Program-made: the position numbers and the translations under genes
Shown here: positions 51,298-61,056 of the stretch, piece after piece
How positions within the stretch are numbered: the stretch's first letter is position 1
Layout: each line of letters starts with the position of its first letter
Origin: Lachnospiraceae bacterium
GTDB taxonomy: Bacteria; Bacillota; Clostridia; Lachnospirales; Lachnospiraceae
NCBI GenBank assembly: GCA_017463255.1
Contig: JAFTPP010000032.1
Coordinates: 372,001-436,000, forward strand
DNA length: 64,000 bases
Reading direction: 5' to 3'
Notes under the pieces: model-generated
Seen by the model: the letters and a program-made list of their open reading frames with translations, nothing else
Database searches by the model: none
Told to the model about the DNA's origin: nothing

Positions 51298-53487
51298 CTA
51301 AAGCAAATCCGCAGTCCTTTTAAGCTTTAAATACCGCCTGTCTGTTTCTTTTTGTAATTGCTCTACTACTTTACTATATTCTTCTTTCTGTAAATGCTTC
51401 GTCCTTCCCATCATAGAAAGCCATTCTATCACCGGAATCCGCTTTCCTGTTTTATCCGGATCATAGGAAATCTTAGTCACTCCCTGCTCCACTTCGTATA
51501 GCGGAAAATAGCAACAATTGACCGCCGCTTCAATCACTTTTCTTTCTGTAGCCGGTTTATCATTCCAGTTTAAGGGGCATGCTGAAATTGCTTTCACATA
51601 AGCTGTCCCTACAGTCTTTGCATAATGAGCTGCTTTCGCCGCTTTTTTCATAAAATCAATAGGATGGGATTCTGCAACGGTTGCCACATAAGGTATTCCT
51701 GTTGCCGCCATAATCTGTGGCATATCTTTATGATAAAAACTCTTTCCGTATTGTTCTTTTCCCACATGGGAGGTTGCGCTTCTTGCACCTAACGGCGTGG
51801 AATAAGAAAGCTGATATCCCGTATTCATATATCCACCGTTATCATATTCAAATATCAAGAGTCTGTGTCCCCTAAGTGCCGTACCTAATGCAGACCCCAT
51901 TCCGATATCCATTCCGCCGTCGCCGCTAACCATAACAAAAACAATATCTCCCGGTGGAATTTCTCCTTTTGCCTGTTTTCTATGACAGATTTCAACAATA
52001 CCGCTTAAAGTAGCTGCACCGTTTTGGAACAGGTTATGAAGATAAGGCACCTTAAAACTGGTCTTAGGATAGGCTGTTGTCACTATCATGGCACATCCTG
52101 TCTGAAACAAAAAGACAACCGGATCTTCAATTCCCCTCAGAAGCAGATTTAGATTCACGGGTATCCCGCATCCCGGACAAGCCCCATGTCCCGGTGCAAT
52201 ACGGTCCGGCATGGCAGTCACTGCATTTAAGTTACCTCCGTTTACGCCAAGTGCAGTTTTTTCTCTTACAAGGGGTGCAAAAAGAGGTTTTTCATGCTCT
52301 TTTTGTTCTGATGGCACGCCTGCTGATATACCGTAATAATCAAAATCAGGTTTAGAATCATCCTGAGCCCACTCTAACATGGCTTTTACATCTTCTTTAA
52401 AGAAATCGTTACCGCCAAGCCCATAAACAAGACTCTTAATGTTTGCCTTACTATGATATTTTTGCATGGTAGCCCGAACCTCTAAGGAAAGATTGCCGCC
52501 ACCGGCGCCATAGCTGTCCTGTCTGTCAGCAACCATAATATTTCTTGCATTGGAAAGTAAGGAAGCCAATTCCTTTCCCGGAAATGGACGAAGGACATTT
52601 AACGTGGCTGCCCCTGCCTTCTTTCCTTGTGCCCGTAATTCCTCTATGGCGTCAACTGATGTATCATAAGAAGATCCTAATAACACCAATACATCCTCAG
52701 CATCTTCACACTGGGTACCATCTACCTTGTTATAATACCTTCCCGACAATTCTCCAAAGGAAGCAAATAATTCCGATAATACATTATCCGTCTTTTCCAT
52801 GGCAAGATGAAGCTGATACCTGTTATTAATCAGATCCGGCTCATTCATATAAGAACCAACTGTTATGGGATGCTCTAAATCTAAAAAAGGATACTCTTCT
52901 TTTTTTTCACCAATATATTCTCTTACGGACTTATCATCATTAAAACGATAGCATCTTCCCTTTTGATGACTTGTAAAAAAACCATCATATGCAACCACGA
53001 CAGGAAGCCTAACCATTTCCGCCAACTTAAGAGCAATAATATTAAAATCGTATACCTGCTGTACGGTATTTGCAAATAAAATAGGCCAACCTGCATTTAA
53101 AAGATACATAATGTCACTGTGATCCCCTTTTATGGATAAGGGGCCTGAAACTGTCCTGCAAACCACATTCATTACCATAGGATATCTGGTGCCTGACTGG
53201 ACCGGAAACTGCTCTATGGCGTATAAAAGACCATTGGCACTGGTCGCATTTACCACACGCCCGCCTGCCACAGCTGCACCATAACAGATTCCTGCCGCAC
53301 TATGCTCACCTTCTGCAGCAACCATCACTAAATCCGTTTCTCCGTTAGCCCTCATAATATCAAGATTTTCAGCAATCTGAGTAGAAGGAGTAATGGGATA
53401 ATATCCCATTAAATCATATCCGATTTGTTTAATGGCGATTGCTGCCATCTCATTGCCGGATGCATATTCCATCACTTGTTTTTTCAT
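51298..53487 (-). CDS. 2-oxoacid:ferredoxin oxidoreductase, fused alpha-beta subunit
   Basis: 729 residues. The alpha part (about 1-400) has YYPITPSTQIAE and the ATSANGLLYAIEQ block. The beta part (about 415-729) has CPGCGIP with the cluster cysteines and the thiamine-diphosphate motif GDGGMDIGMGSAL ending in DNGGYMNTGYQLS. The enzyme oxidatively decarboxylates a 2-oxoacid to an acyl-CoA, reducing ferredoxin. The sequence is nearer to pyruvate/2-ketoisovalerate types than to indolepyruvate; the substrate is not certain. It overlaps the gamma-delta gene by one base. Confidence 0.88.
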   Translation of the reverse strand: MKKQVMEYASGNEMAAIAIKQIGYDLMGYYPITPSTQIAENLDIMRANGETDLVMVAAEGEHSAAGICYGAAVAGGRVVNATSANGLLYAIEQFPVQSGTRYPMVMNVVCRTVSGPLSIKGDHSDIMYLLNAGWPILFANTVQQVYDFNIIALKLAEMVRLPVVVAYDGFFTSHQKGRCYRFNDDKSVREYIGEKKEEYPFLDLEHPITVGSYMNEPDLINNRYQLHLAMEKTDNVLSELFASFGELSGRYYNKVDGTQCEDAEDVLVLLGSSYDTSVDAIEELRAQGKKAGAATLNVLRPFPGKELASLLSNARNIMVADRQDSYGAGGGNLSLEVRATMQKYHSKANIKSLVYGLGGNDFFKEDVKAMLEWAQDDSKPDFDYYGISAGVPSEQKEHEKPLFAPLVREKTALGVNGGNLNAVTAMPDRIAPGHGACPGCGIPVNLNLLLRGIEDPVVFLFQTGCAMIVTTAYPKTSFKVPYLHNLFQNGAATLSGIVEICHRKQAKGEIPPGDIVFVMVSGDGGMDIGMGSALGTALRGHRLLIFEYDNGGYMNTGYQLSYSTPLGARSATSHVGKEQYGKSFYHKDMPQIMAATGIPYVATVAESHPIDFMKKAAKAAHYAKTVGTAYVKAISACPLNWNDKPATERKVIEAAVNCCYFPLYEVEQGVTKISYDPDKTGKRIPVIEWLSMMGRTKHLQKEEYSKVVEQLQKETDRRYLKLKRTADLL

Positions 53488-54593
53488 TATACCTCTCCTC
53501 CTTCCATTCTCTTTTCTGTCAAATAGGATTCTGACGTAATATATCCGTCAGGGCCTGCCTCCTCATAATATTCCGGCATTCTCAGAAGTTCTCTGTTTGG
53601 TAAGAAGTATTCTTTGTTTGGATGCTCTGCTTCCACTCCCCTGACAAGAGCATTTACGGGACAAATATCCACACAACGCAGACAACCTTTGCAGTGATAG
53701 TAGTCAAGTCCCTGATTTACCATCATTTCCTTGCCCTTATACTCCCCTTTTTCAAATTGAAATACCATGTCCGGGCATGTTGAATAACACAAACCGCAGT
53801 TAATACATCTTTCCTTTATAAAAAGAGGTATATATCCCTGTCGCGACGGAGATAAATCCGAGATTACCGTACTGCCTGCTCTTGGATTGATGCCCCCAAT
53901 GGGGGCTGTTAAATATCCTAAACTTTCCTTTGTTGCCCGCTTTTTGTACTCTGATTCAGATTCATTCATCCCCTGAATGGCTCTTACTTCATCAAACCCA
54001 CGTTTGATTCCTTCAATATTATTTTTTAAAGCGTCAGGATACTTTTTCCCCAAGGTGTCTTCACAAATTTTTTCTCCGGACTTGGTATTTTTAAGTCCCA
54101 TTACCCTAAGGATTGCCCCAAGCATGACCACATTAATTCTGGAATGGGTTTCCATGGCAATCTTCTGGGCTTCTAATCCGTAACAAGCTAAAAAGCTCCT
54201 ACTGCTTAACCCTTTGATTTCTTCCTGCCCGGGTTCTAAGGCTATAATCAACACTGTATTTTTACCGCATCCTTTTAACACAGATTCATCCTGTAATAAT
54301 GCCTGATGAAATACTACTAAAACATCCGGCTCTACAACAGGATAATGGACTCTGATTTCCTTCTTTTTATCACAAAACCGTATAAATCCTTTTACCGGTG
54401 TCCCGGTTTTTTCTGAACCATAACTGGAAAAATTACTACTGTTAACTTCCAGATATTTTAGTCCCAGTTCTCCTAACATTTTCCCGCATAAATTAGCCCC
54501 AAGACCACCGATACTTTCTAAGCGGATTTCATAATAAGGCTGCCCTTTGGAAAGTCTTTCGTATAATCCGTCTTTATGAGCTTCACTTTTCAC
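53487..54593 (-). CDS. 2-oxoacid:ferredoxin oxidoreductase, fused gamma-delta subunit
   Basis: About 368 residues from a GTG at 54593 preceded by GAGGTACAGG; the frame also opens at an ATG at 54635, but that lies inside the rubredoxin gene without a ribosome site. The gamma domain (IRLESIGGLGANLCGKML; SSYGSEKTGTPVKGF) is followed by a delta part with two [4Fe-4S] motifs (CINCGLCYSTCPD and CKGCLRCVDICPV). These carry electrons from the thiamine centre to ferredoxin or to the neighbouring rubredoxin. Rubredoxin stop and this start interlock (TAGTG), giving tight coupling. Confidence 0.85.
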   Translation of the reverse strand: MKSEAHKDGLYERLSKGQPYYEIRLESIGGLGANLCGKMLGELGLKYLEVNSSNFSSYGSEKTGTPVKGFIRFCDKKKEIRVHYPVVEPDVLVVFHQALLQDESVLKGCGKNTVLIIALEPGQEEIKGLSSRSFLACYGLEAQKIAMETHSRINVVMLGAILRVMGLKNTKSGEKICEDTLGKKYPDALKNNIEGIKRGFDEVRAIQGMNESESEYKKRATKESLGYLTAPIGGINPRAGSTVISDLSPSRQGYIPLFIKERCINCGLCYSTCPDMVFQFEKGEYKGKEMMVNQGLDYYHCKGCLRCVDICPVNALVRGVEAEHPNKEYFLPNRELLRMPEYYEEAGPDGYITSESYLTEKRMEGGEV

Positions 54594-54754
54594 TATTCCT
54601 GTACCTCGCTGAACATCTCTTTTCCCACCGAGCATAATTCACACACAAATTCCTCAGATAAATCTTCAAACTTGGTACCGGGTGCAATTCCTAACTGCGG
54701 TGCTCCCGCTTCTTCATCATAAACCCATCCGCAAACATCACATACATATTTCAT
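54593..54754 (-). CDS. Rubredoxin
   Basis: A 53-residue protein, easily missed because of its size: MKYVCDVCGWVYDEEAG at the start and FVCELCSVGKEMF near the end, supplying the four iron-binding cysteines (residues 5, 8, 38, 41). The usual CPLCG is CELCS here. It transfers single electrons, typically to the flavodiiron protein for O2 or NO reduction. Its start overlaps the fprA stop by four bases (ATGA) and its stop overlaps the oxidoreductase start, so it sits in the middle of a tight redox operon. Confidence 0.92.
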   Translation of the reverse strand: MKYVCDVCGWVYDEEAGAPQLGIAPGTKFEDLSEEFVCELCSVGKEMFSEVQE

Positions 54755-55947
54755 GATACAATCTCCTTTACAAGCTCTTCTAATTGTTCTATTCCTTCAT
54801 CATTTAGTGCTGATACCATTCGTACTGTATTCTTAGCAAAAGTGATATCCTTGCACTTCTCAAGTCTCTCTCGCATAAGCTTAGCAACTATGGGTGCCCA
54901 GCTTCCATTCTCAATAAATGCCACAAAGCGGTTACTGAAGTTTCGTTCCGTCAAAGCAGAAATAAACTCCCGCATAGGCGGAAACAGTTCCGCATTATAA
55001 GTGGTTGTCGCTAACACCAACTTCCCGTATTTAAAAGCATCTGCCACTGCCTCTGACATATCACATCTTGTAAGATCATAAACGCATACTTTAAAGCTGT
55101 CTTTTTCATGTTCCCCGTCATGTAAGCGGTCAACTATTTTATCGATAAGCATCATGACCGCCTTCTTGGTATTTCCATAAACAGAGGTATAGGCAATCAT
55201 AACGCCATCTTCTCCCGGCTCATAACTTGACCATGTATGATATAGCTTTAAGTAATGTTCCACGTTCGCGTTTAAGATGGGGCCATGCAGCGGACAAATC
55301 GTTTGAATTTCTACATCTTTAAGCTTATTCAATAGCTTTTGAACAAATAATCCATATTTTCCAACGATTCCAAAATAGTAACGCCTTGCTTCCCCTTCCC
55401 ACTCTTTTTCATCAACTATAGGTCCGTCCATATCAACAGCACCAAACCGACCAAAAGCATCTGCGGAAAACAACACTTTATCCGTACTGTCATAGGTAAC
55501 AATGACTTCAGGCCAATGAACCATGGGTGCCGTAAAAAAAGTAAAGACATGCTTACCAAGGGATAATATATCCCCATCGTCTACCACGATTTTGTTTTCG
55601 GCTAATTCTATTCCAAAATAATTTTTCATCATAACAAAAGCCCTTGATGAAGCAACCAAAAAAGCTTCCGGATATTTTTCCATGAACTTAAGGATGTTTG
55701 ACGAATGATCCGGTTCCATATGCTGTACAATCAGATAATCAGGTTTCTTATCTTTTAATGCAAACTGTACATTTTTAAGCCACTCATCCGTAAAGCCGGT
55801 ATCCACCGTATCCATAACAGCAATCTTATCATCTAAAATCACATAAGAATTATAAGCCATCCCGTTTGGCACTTTATATAAGCCTTCAAACAAATCAATT
55901 TTATAATCATTGACACCCACATATTTGATATCATCCGTTATTCTCAT
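54751..55947 (-). CDS. fprA: Flavodiiron protein (A-type flavoprotein, rubredoxin:oxygen/NO oxidoreductase)
   Basis: 398 residues. The metallo-beta-lactamase-like domain holds the diiron ligands in QHMEPDHSS (about residues 80-86), the His in MVHWPEV, the Asp in SADAFGRFG and the His in CPLHGP. The flavodoxin domain starts near 255 (IAYTSVYGNTKKAV) and binds FMN. It detoxifies O2 or NO with electrons from rubredoxin, encoded directly downstream. First gene of an operon with the oxidoreductase, suggesting protection of that oxygen-sensitive enzyme. Confidence 0.95.
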   Translation of the reverse strand: MRITDDIKYVGVNDYKIDLFEGLYKVPNGMAYNSYVILDDKIAVMDTVDTGFTDEWLKNVQFALKDKKPDYLIVQHMEPDHSSNILKFMEKYPEAFLVASSRAFVMMKNYFGIELAENKIVVDDGDILSLGKHVFTFFTAPMVHWPEVIVTYDSTDKVLFSADAFGRFGAVDMDGPIVDEKEWEGEARRYYFGIVGKYGLFVQKLLNKLKDVEIQTICPLHGPILNANVEHYLKLYHTWSSYEPGEDGVMIAYTSVYGNTKKAVMMLIDKIVDRLHDGEHEKDSFKVCVYDLTRCDMSEAVADAFKYGKLVLATTTYNAELFPPMREFISALTERNFSNRFVAFIENGSWAPIVAKLMRERLEKCKDITFAKNTVRMVSALNDEGIEQLEELVKEIVS

Positions 55948-56016
55948 TGCAAAACCTCACATATCACTTTTTTCATAGTGTTTTCGATTTTAACCAAAAT
56001 ATACAAAAGCCATACA

Positions 56017-56063
56017 GCAAAAAAGTCTTGCAAACAAGTATTCCCTGCTTACAAGACTTTTCT
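56017..56063 (-). terminator. Terminator after the nucleotidase-phosphatase gene
   Basis: 10-bp stem AAAAGTCTTG / CAAGACTTTT (56021-56030 with 56052-56061) with a 21-nt partly paired loop and T-run on minus. Confidence 0.75.
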
Positions 56064-56074
56064 TTTTTCTCTAT

Positions 56075-59068
56075 TTATTTCTTTTTTCTTCTACATAAAG
56101 TACAAATAATGCATGCGACACAAACCACACAGATTACTGCCGGTATCACCCAGATGAATGAATTTCCTTTTGCTTGGTCTGTCTCACCCAGATTTGCCTG
56201 AAGCTTATTGATTTCGTCATCAGTTAATCCCAAAGCGCTGATGTATTCAAGAGCCTCTTTCTTTAAATCCGCCTCTTTTAAATCCTCTACCTCAAAAGCA
56301 ATACATAAACTTTTTACTATATTGCTCTCTGCAATCATCTGATATTTTTCACTTTCCGGTTCTACTCCGTAATAATTATAAAAAGAAGTCATATAATCCG
56401 TAACTACTTCTTCATAAGTTGCTCCCATAAGACATTCTAAGAGAGCACACACAAAACCGGCACGGTCTTTTCCATGGGTACAATGAATTGCATAGACACC
56501 TTCATTACCGGCAAAAAAGCGAAGGCCGCTCGCTAAACCGTCTTTAAACTCATCCGATGTAAAATCAACACCCAGATTCAGATAGATAACCTTCTGTTCT
56601 GCATAGTAGCTTTCCGAAAATCCGTCATATCCTGTTGCAGTTTCTTCACTATCCGCTAAATTCATAATAACGGTTACTCCGGCATCCTCTAAAGCTTTTA
56701 GGGCATATGTATTTCTATTTAGCTGACTATCGATAGGTGTGGAGGTACGATATAATTTATCATCTCCCATTCCGGTTGTATCAATCTCACGGAAGTTAGC
56801 GTATTGGGCATCCGTAAGATTCTCATAGTCCTCACGAAGATTTGAAAATGTAAGCTCGCGAATCATAATTTGATCTGCATATCCGCCGGCCTTTGCCATC
56901 TCAAAGTTAAACTCTACCGGATATGTAACATCCGTAGCAGCTTCCCACCACCATGAACCGTTATCATCACTTTTCTTAATGCCAAGTCCATAAGTTTCGC
57001 CAAAGTTACCCATGTTAATGGCTAACGATACGTTGCCATAGGGTTCCCCTGTTTCTGTCAAATGTACAATAATCGCAGGATTTCCGCTGTCTACATAGGT
57101 ATAATCACAAACCACCGGAAGAATCAACTCTTGTTCTAAAAAGCTTACTTCTACCATGTCTCCTACGGAAAATCCCAACTCATTAAAGAAATCTTCTACC
57201 GTACAACTTAAATAAATGTTTCCATACTTAGAAAACCATACATCATTGGTAAGTCCTCCAAGATAGATTCCATCCTCTTTACCTTCAGTTACTAAGATTC
57301 TTCCACTGCCGTTTACAGTGCTGTAATCCACCATAAAGCCGGGATATTTTTCCATAAGTGGTGAATTGCATGCATCTACAATCCCATTTTCAAATGCACT
57401 GACATAATTAGCAAGCACCATGTAATCTTCCATAACATAGTCAACTACATTAACGGCACCGTCAAACATGCAAAAACCATCACCCAAATCTCTTAAAGTA
57501 TAATTGTATCCGGCCATATAATAGCTTTGGTCAGCAATTAGGTCGTCCCAAGTATTGGTTTCTTTGTTATAAATCTTAACATCATATACTCTGTATTCTC
57601 CGCTAGGTCCGTTCGTCCAAATGCCCTTGTCGTCTTTTCCTGTAGTATCAGGAGTCATAGTATCAATCTTATAAGTAAGACCGGACACCTGTAAAAATCC
57701 GCCACATTCTGCCTCTCCTGTAGTACGTGCTCCCCACTCCAATGCATCTAAAATCTGCTGTCCTGATACAATCTGTAAACAGGCTACATTTCCAAAGGTA
57801 TGGATTTCCTTACAAGTCTTATAGGAAATATCTCCTGTTACCGCCTTATTGCGGATGCCGCCACCATTCATAATGGCTACGTCAACCTCTAAGTCCATAT
57901 TATCAAAAAGATAATAGAGAGCATCGGCACAAAAATCACCGGTGTTAGTTTCTTGCATACGAACTAAGCGGTTACCTTCTTCATCATAATTATCATAGGT
58001 TACAGAAACTGAACCAATCTTAACATCAAGCTTCGTATCAATTTCTTGAATCCAATTTTCTTTTTGTTCTTTTACTTGAGCATTGCTTATGTATTCTTTA
58101 TCACTATAAAGTTCTGAAACCAGTTCATATCCAATGACTGTTTCAGTTTCATCCGCTAACAATTCATTGCATTCTATAAAATCTGTAACGATATCCCCTG
58201 TTTCCGAGTCAATGACCATGATTCCGATACGGTCAAAATACTCGCCTGTCTGGGTTAAAACAATCTCATTCCCGTCCTTAGCAGCTACATTCATTCCCTT
58301 CATAATGGTATGGGAATGTCCGTCAATAAATGCATCAAGGCCTGACACATTGGCAATGGTAGCTTTGCTGCTCCATGGATTTGCCTCACCTTCACTACCC
58401 AAATGCCCGAGTGCAATCACCTTAGTAGCCCCTGATGCCTTTGCATCATCTATGGCTTTTTGTACATCTTCATATAATGCTTTACCATCTTCGCCACCGG
58501 CGATTCCATAAATATAGTTACCATTTTCATCCTGGAAATATGCAGGTGTGGATTTCGTAAAGGTTTCAGGCGTGGTAATTCCAACAAAAGCAATAACCTC
58601 ATCACCACACTGAAAAGTCACATAACTATCCAAAACATTTCCGGTTCTTACTCCATCCTTTTCTTCATAAAAGTTAGCTGAAATATAAGGAAAATCCGCA
58701 TCTTCCACTGCTTTCAAACAACCAAGCATCCCATAGTCAAACTCATGATTTCCCAAAGTAGCCACATCATATCCCGTTTCATTCATGAGCTGTATGATTG
58801 ATGCTCCATCATCCATGGAACCGTAAGCAGTTCCCTGAATATGGTCCCCTGCATCTACTAACAACACATAATGATACGTTGTAAGCAGCTTGTCCTTTAT
58901 ACCCGCAAGCACGTCATAGCTTAATGGTCCATCGATATAGGTATGGATATCATTGGTATATAAAATTACAATATCGTCAGACTTCTCGTTAGCCGCCTCC
59001 ATAGACTCTGTTTTTACAAAAAACAGAGCAATTACCAAAACCAATAAACTGAATACTCTTTTCCTCAT
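56075..59068 (-). CDS. Surface 5'-nucleotidase fused to a tyrosine/dual-specificity phosphatase
   Basis: About 997 residues from the ATG at 59068, which opens a signal peptide (MRKRVFSLLVLVIALFFV). Residues about 30-310 form a calcineurin-like metallophosphoesterase (ILYTNDIHTYIDG; TLGNHEFDYGM; DGHSHTIM), then the 5'-nucleotidase C-terminal domain (GNVACLQIVSGQQILDALEW). After a linker domain, residues about 750-930 are a PTP-like phosphatase with catalytic Cys in AIHCTHGKDRAGF. The protein ends in one transmembrane helix and CRRKKK, so it is anchored outside the cell. It probably scavenges phosphate from nucleotides or phosphoproteins. Confidence 0.88.
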   Translation of the reverse strand: MRKRVFSLLVLVIALFFVKTESMEAANEKSDDIVILYTNDIHTYIDGPLSYDVLAGIKDKLLTTYHYVLLVDAGDHIQGTAYGSMDDGASIIQLMNETGYDVATLGNHEFDYGMLGCLKAVEDADFPYISANFYEEKDGVRTGNVLDSYVTFQCGDEVIAFVGITTPETFTKSTPAYFQDENGNYIYGIAGGEDGKALYEDVQKAIDDAKASGATKVIALGHLGSEGEANPWSSKATIANVSGLDAFIDGHSHTIMKGMNVAAKDGNEIVLTQTGEYFDRIGIMVIDSETGDIVTDFIECNELLADETETVIGYELVSELYSDKEYISNAQVKEQKENWIQEIDTKLDVKIGSVSVTYDNYDEEGNRLVRMQETNTGDFCADALYYLFDNMDLEVDVAIMNGGGIRNKAVTGDISYKTCKEIHTFGNVACLQIVSGQQILDALEWGARTTGEAECGGFLQVSGLTYKIDTMTPDTTGKDDKGIWTNGPSGEYRVYDVKIYNKETNTWDDLIADQSYYMAGYNYTLRDLGDGFCMFDGAVNVVDYVMEDYMVLANYVSAFENGIVDACNSPLMEKYPGFMVDYSTVNGSGRILVTEGKEDGIYLGGLTNDVWFSKYGNIYLSCTVEDFFNELGFSVGDMVEVSFLEQELILPVVCDYTYVDSGNPAIIVHLTETGEPYGNVSLAINMGNFGETYGLGIKKSDDNGSWWWEAATDVTYPVEFNFEMAKAGGYADQIMIRELTFSNLREDYENLTDAQYANFREIDTTGMGDDKLYRTSTPIDSQLNRNTYALKALEDAGVTVIMNLADSEETATGYDGFSESYYAEQKVIYLNLGVDFTSDEFKDGLASGLRFFAGNEGVYAIHCTHGKDRAGFVCALLECLMGATYEEVVTDYMTSFYNYYGVEPESEKYQMIAESNIVKSLCIAFEVEDLKEADLKKEALEYISALGLTDDEINKLQANLGETDQAKGNSFIWVIPAVICVVCVACIICTLCRRKKK

Positions 59069-59162
59069 CTTACACTTCGCCCCTTTGTAACAATTTATAT
59101 GTTCATAATACAAAAAGAAGCAGCAAAATTCAACGCGGAATTTGACAGTTCTTTTCAACCAT

Positions 59163-59193
59163 AGAAAAGAGCATTCCATTCAGAATGCTCTCT
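59163..59193 (-). terminator. Terminator of the HNH gene
   Basis: 9-bp stem AGAGCATTC / GAATGCTCT (59168-59176 with 59183-59191), 6-nt loop, TTTTC tail on minus. Confidence 0.75.
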
Positions 59194-59198
59194 TCTAG

Positions 59199-60836
59199 TT
59201 ATACAATAATTTTATCACTCTTGGACCGATTACATTTCCAACATAATGTTTGGAGATTGTTTTCTTCAGTTTTACCACCCTTTGATACCGGAATAATGTG
59301 GTCTATCTCAAGCAACAGGTTCGGTTCTGCATGGGTAGAATTTTTACAATAACAGCAAGTAAAATTATCTCTATTTTTAATAAAATCACGCAATTTCTTA
59401 GTCATCAGATTTCTCTGTTCTTTTGCAATGGCACTCAAAGTGAGTTTTCCTTCTAATACTCTAATTAACTGTACTATCGTCTCATCTGTCATCGGTACAG
59501 TAAAAGACCTCTGTGCCATTCCGCCGCCAGAAGTATATGCAAATTTGTATTCTACTGCTAACACACTTTCATCGATGTTTGCAAAGCCAAGTCTGGAATA
59601 GAATCCTGCTTCATCTTCCTCCATTATATAACTTGGAACATCACCAAGATATTGCTGATATTCTTTCTTGTAGTTTTCAATTATCTGTTTAGCTTCTTTC
59701 AATGTTTCAAGTTCTTCTACAAGCAGATATAGTTTCTGAATCTGTTCTGGATATACTTCCTTATTAGGATAAAATTGCTTTACGACATACTCCAATGGTT
59801 TATTCTCTGCACTTGCAAATACTGCTGCGGAAACATCCGCGGTAAAAGGGGTAATTGTCTTTTTATATGGTCGAATATAATTATACTCATCATCATTAAT
59901 TGTTTCATTTCTAATTATTTTCGTTCCAAAAAGTTTTGAAACAGATTCTACCTTCTCGATGATATATTCATTAAATTCTCGCTGATTACTCATTAAAACT
60001 TCACAAGTCTCTTTAATCTTCATGAATTCAGGCGACTTGTAATAGTCAAGAATTCTCTGGTTTTTTCTTACAACCTTCCTAATCTCACCTTCAATACGAG
60101 TTACTAAATCTCCAATAATGTCCCATTCTTCGCTATCAATAGCTTTAATTTTTTTGATACTATTAACCGTTCTATCAAACAATTGAGAGACTAATTTATC
60201 CAACTGTTCCTGGCTACCTTTGAGAATCAAATTTTCTCTGTTTTCATTTGCATAATCAATAATTCTATTTACATTTTCATAATATTCATGATGTCTAAAA
60301 TCCAAAACTTCTTTTTGTTGTTCTTTCAGATACTTATTATATTCTCCTTTACCCATTAACAAAGAAGGATCGTTCTTAAACCGATCTATATTATATTGTC
60401 TTAAAGAAATCACTTTATCACCCAAATGATTTCCCGCCGCCGATATATACTTAACATATATCCTATATGCCTCTGCACATTCTAAAAGCTTCTCCAGCTC
60501 TTTTACAAGACGTTTATACTGAAAGCGCTTTTCAAATTCATTGCTTCTAAGAAAATCTCTTATAATTCTTGCTATTTCATTTTTACGCATCAAGACTCTT
60601 TCTGCTTTTGCAAGTTTTTCCCTATTCTCTTTAAAAAACTTTATATCATCATATTTTTCCAATGTCTGACGACTTTTTACTATCACTTCTTCATCAAAAT
60701 ATGAAATCATACTCAAAGATGGAAAACCTATTTCCTCTAATACTTCCATCTTTAATCTTTTATACTTTTCTTCTTTATTTACCATAATGATTATAGCCAT
60801 GATAATTATCAGCACCATTATTGTTAATTCCATCAT
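59199..60836 (-). CDS. Membrane-anchored HNH endonuclease-like protein
   Basis: About 545 residues from the ATG at 60836 (AGGGAAAGGAAACG upstream). One N-terminal transmembrane helix (LTIMVLIIIMAIIIMV), a long charged, coiled-coil-rich middle (residues 40-330), and a C-terminal HNH nuclease domain with two CxxC pairs (CCYCKNS; CWKCNRS) around LEIDHIIPVSKGGKTEENN (about 510-530). HNH proteins of this layout are often phage-defence effectors or stress nucleases, but no partner genes identify a known system. The name refers to the fold only. Confidence 0.75.
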   Translation of the reverse strand: MMELTIMVLIIIMAIIIMVNKEEKYKRLKMEVLEEIGFPSLSMISYFDEEVIVKSRQTLEKYDDIKFFKENREKLAKAERVLMRKNEIARIIRDFLRSNEFEKRFQYKRLVKELEKLLECAEAYRIYVKYISAAGNHLGDKVISLRQYNIDRFKNDPSLLMGKGEYNKYLKEQQKEVLDFRHHEYYENVNRIIDYANENRENLILKGSQEQLDKLVSQLFDRTVNSIKKIKAIDSEEWDIIGDLVTRIEGEIRKVVRKNQRILDYYKSPEFMKIKETCEVLMSNQREFNEYIIEKVESVSKLFGTKIIRNETINDDEYNYIRPYKKTITPFTADVSAAVFASAENKPLEYVVKQFYPNKEVYPEQIQKLYLLVEELETLKEAKQIIENYKKEYQQYLGDVPSYIMEEDEAGFYSRLGFANIDESVLAVEYKFAYTSGGGMAQRSFTVPMTDETIVQLIRVLEGKLTLSAIAKEQRNLMTKKLRDFIKNRDNFTCCYCKNSTHAEPNLLLEIDHIIPVSKGGKTEENNLQTLCWKCNRSKSDKIIV

Positions 60837-61056
60837 TCGTTTCCTTTCCCTACATCTTTTGTTATACAATTTATAATATTTGATGTTCTTAATGAGATAC
60901 TAATATACTACATCTCAAATTTCAAGCCAAACAACCAAAAACAACATAAAATCTATACGTTCTAACGACTAACATCTCATAATTCCTCGACTTAAAGTAT
61001 AACATCACACCTCTAATTTTTGCACTATTCGTTCCTCGCTTCCATAATCACGCAAA

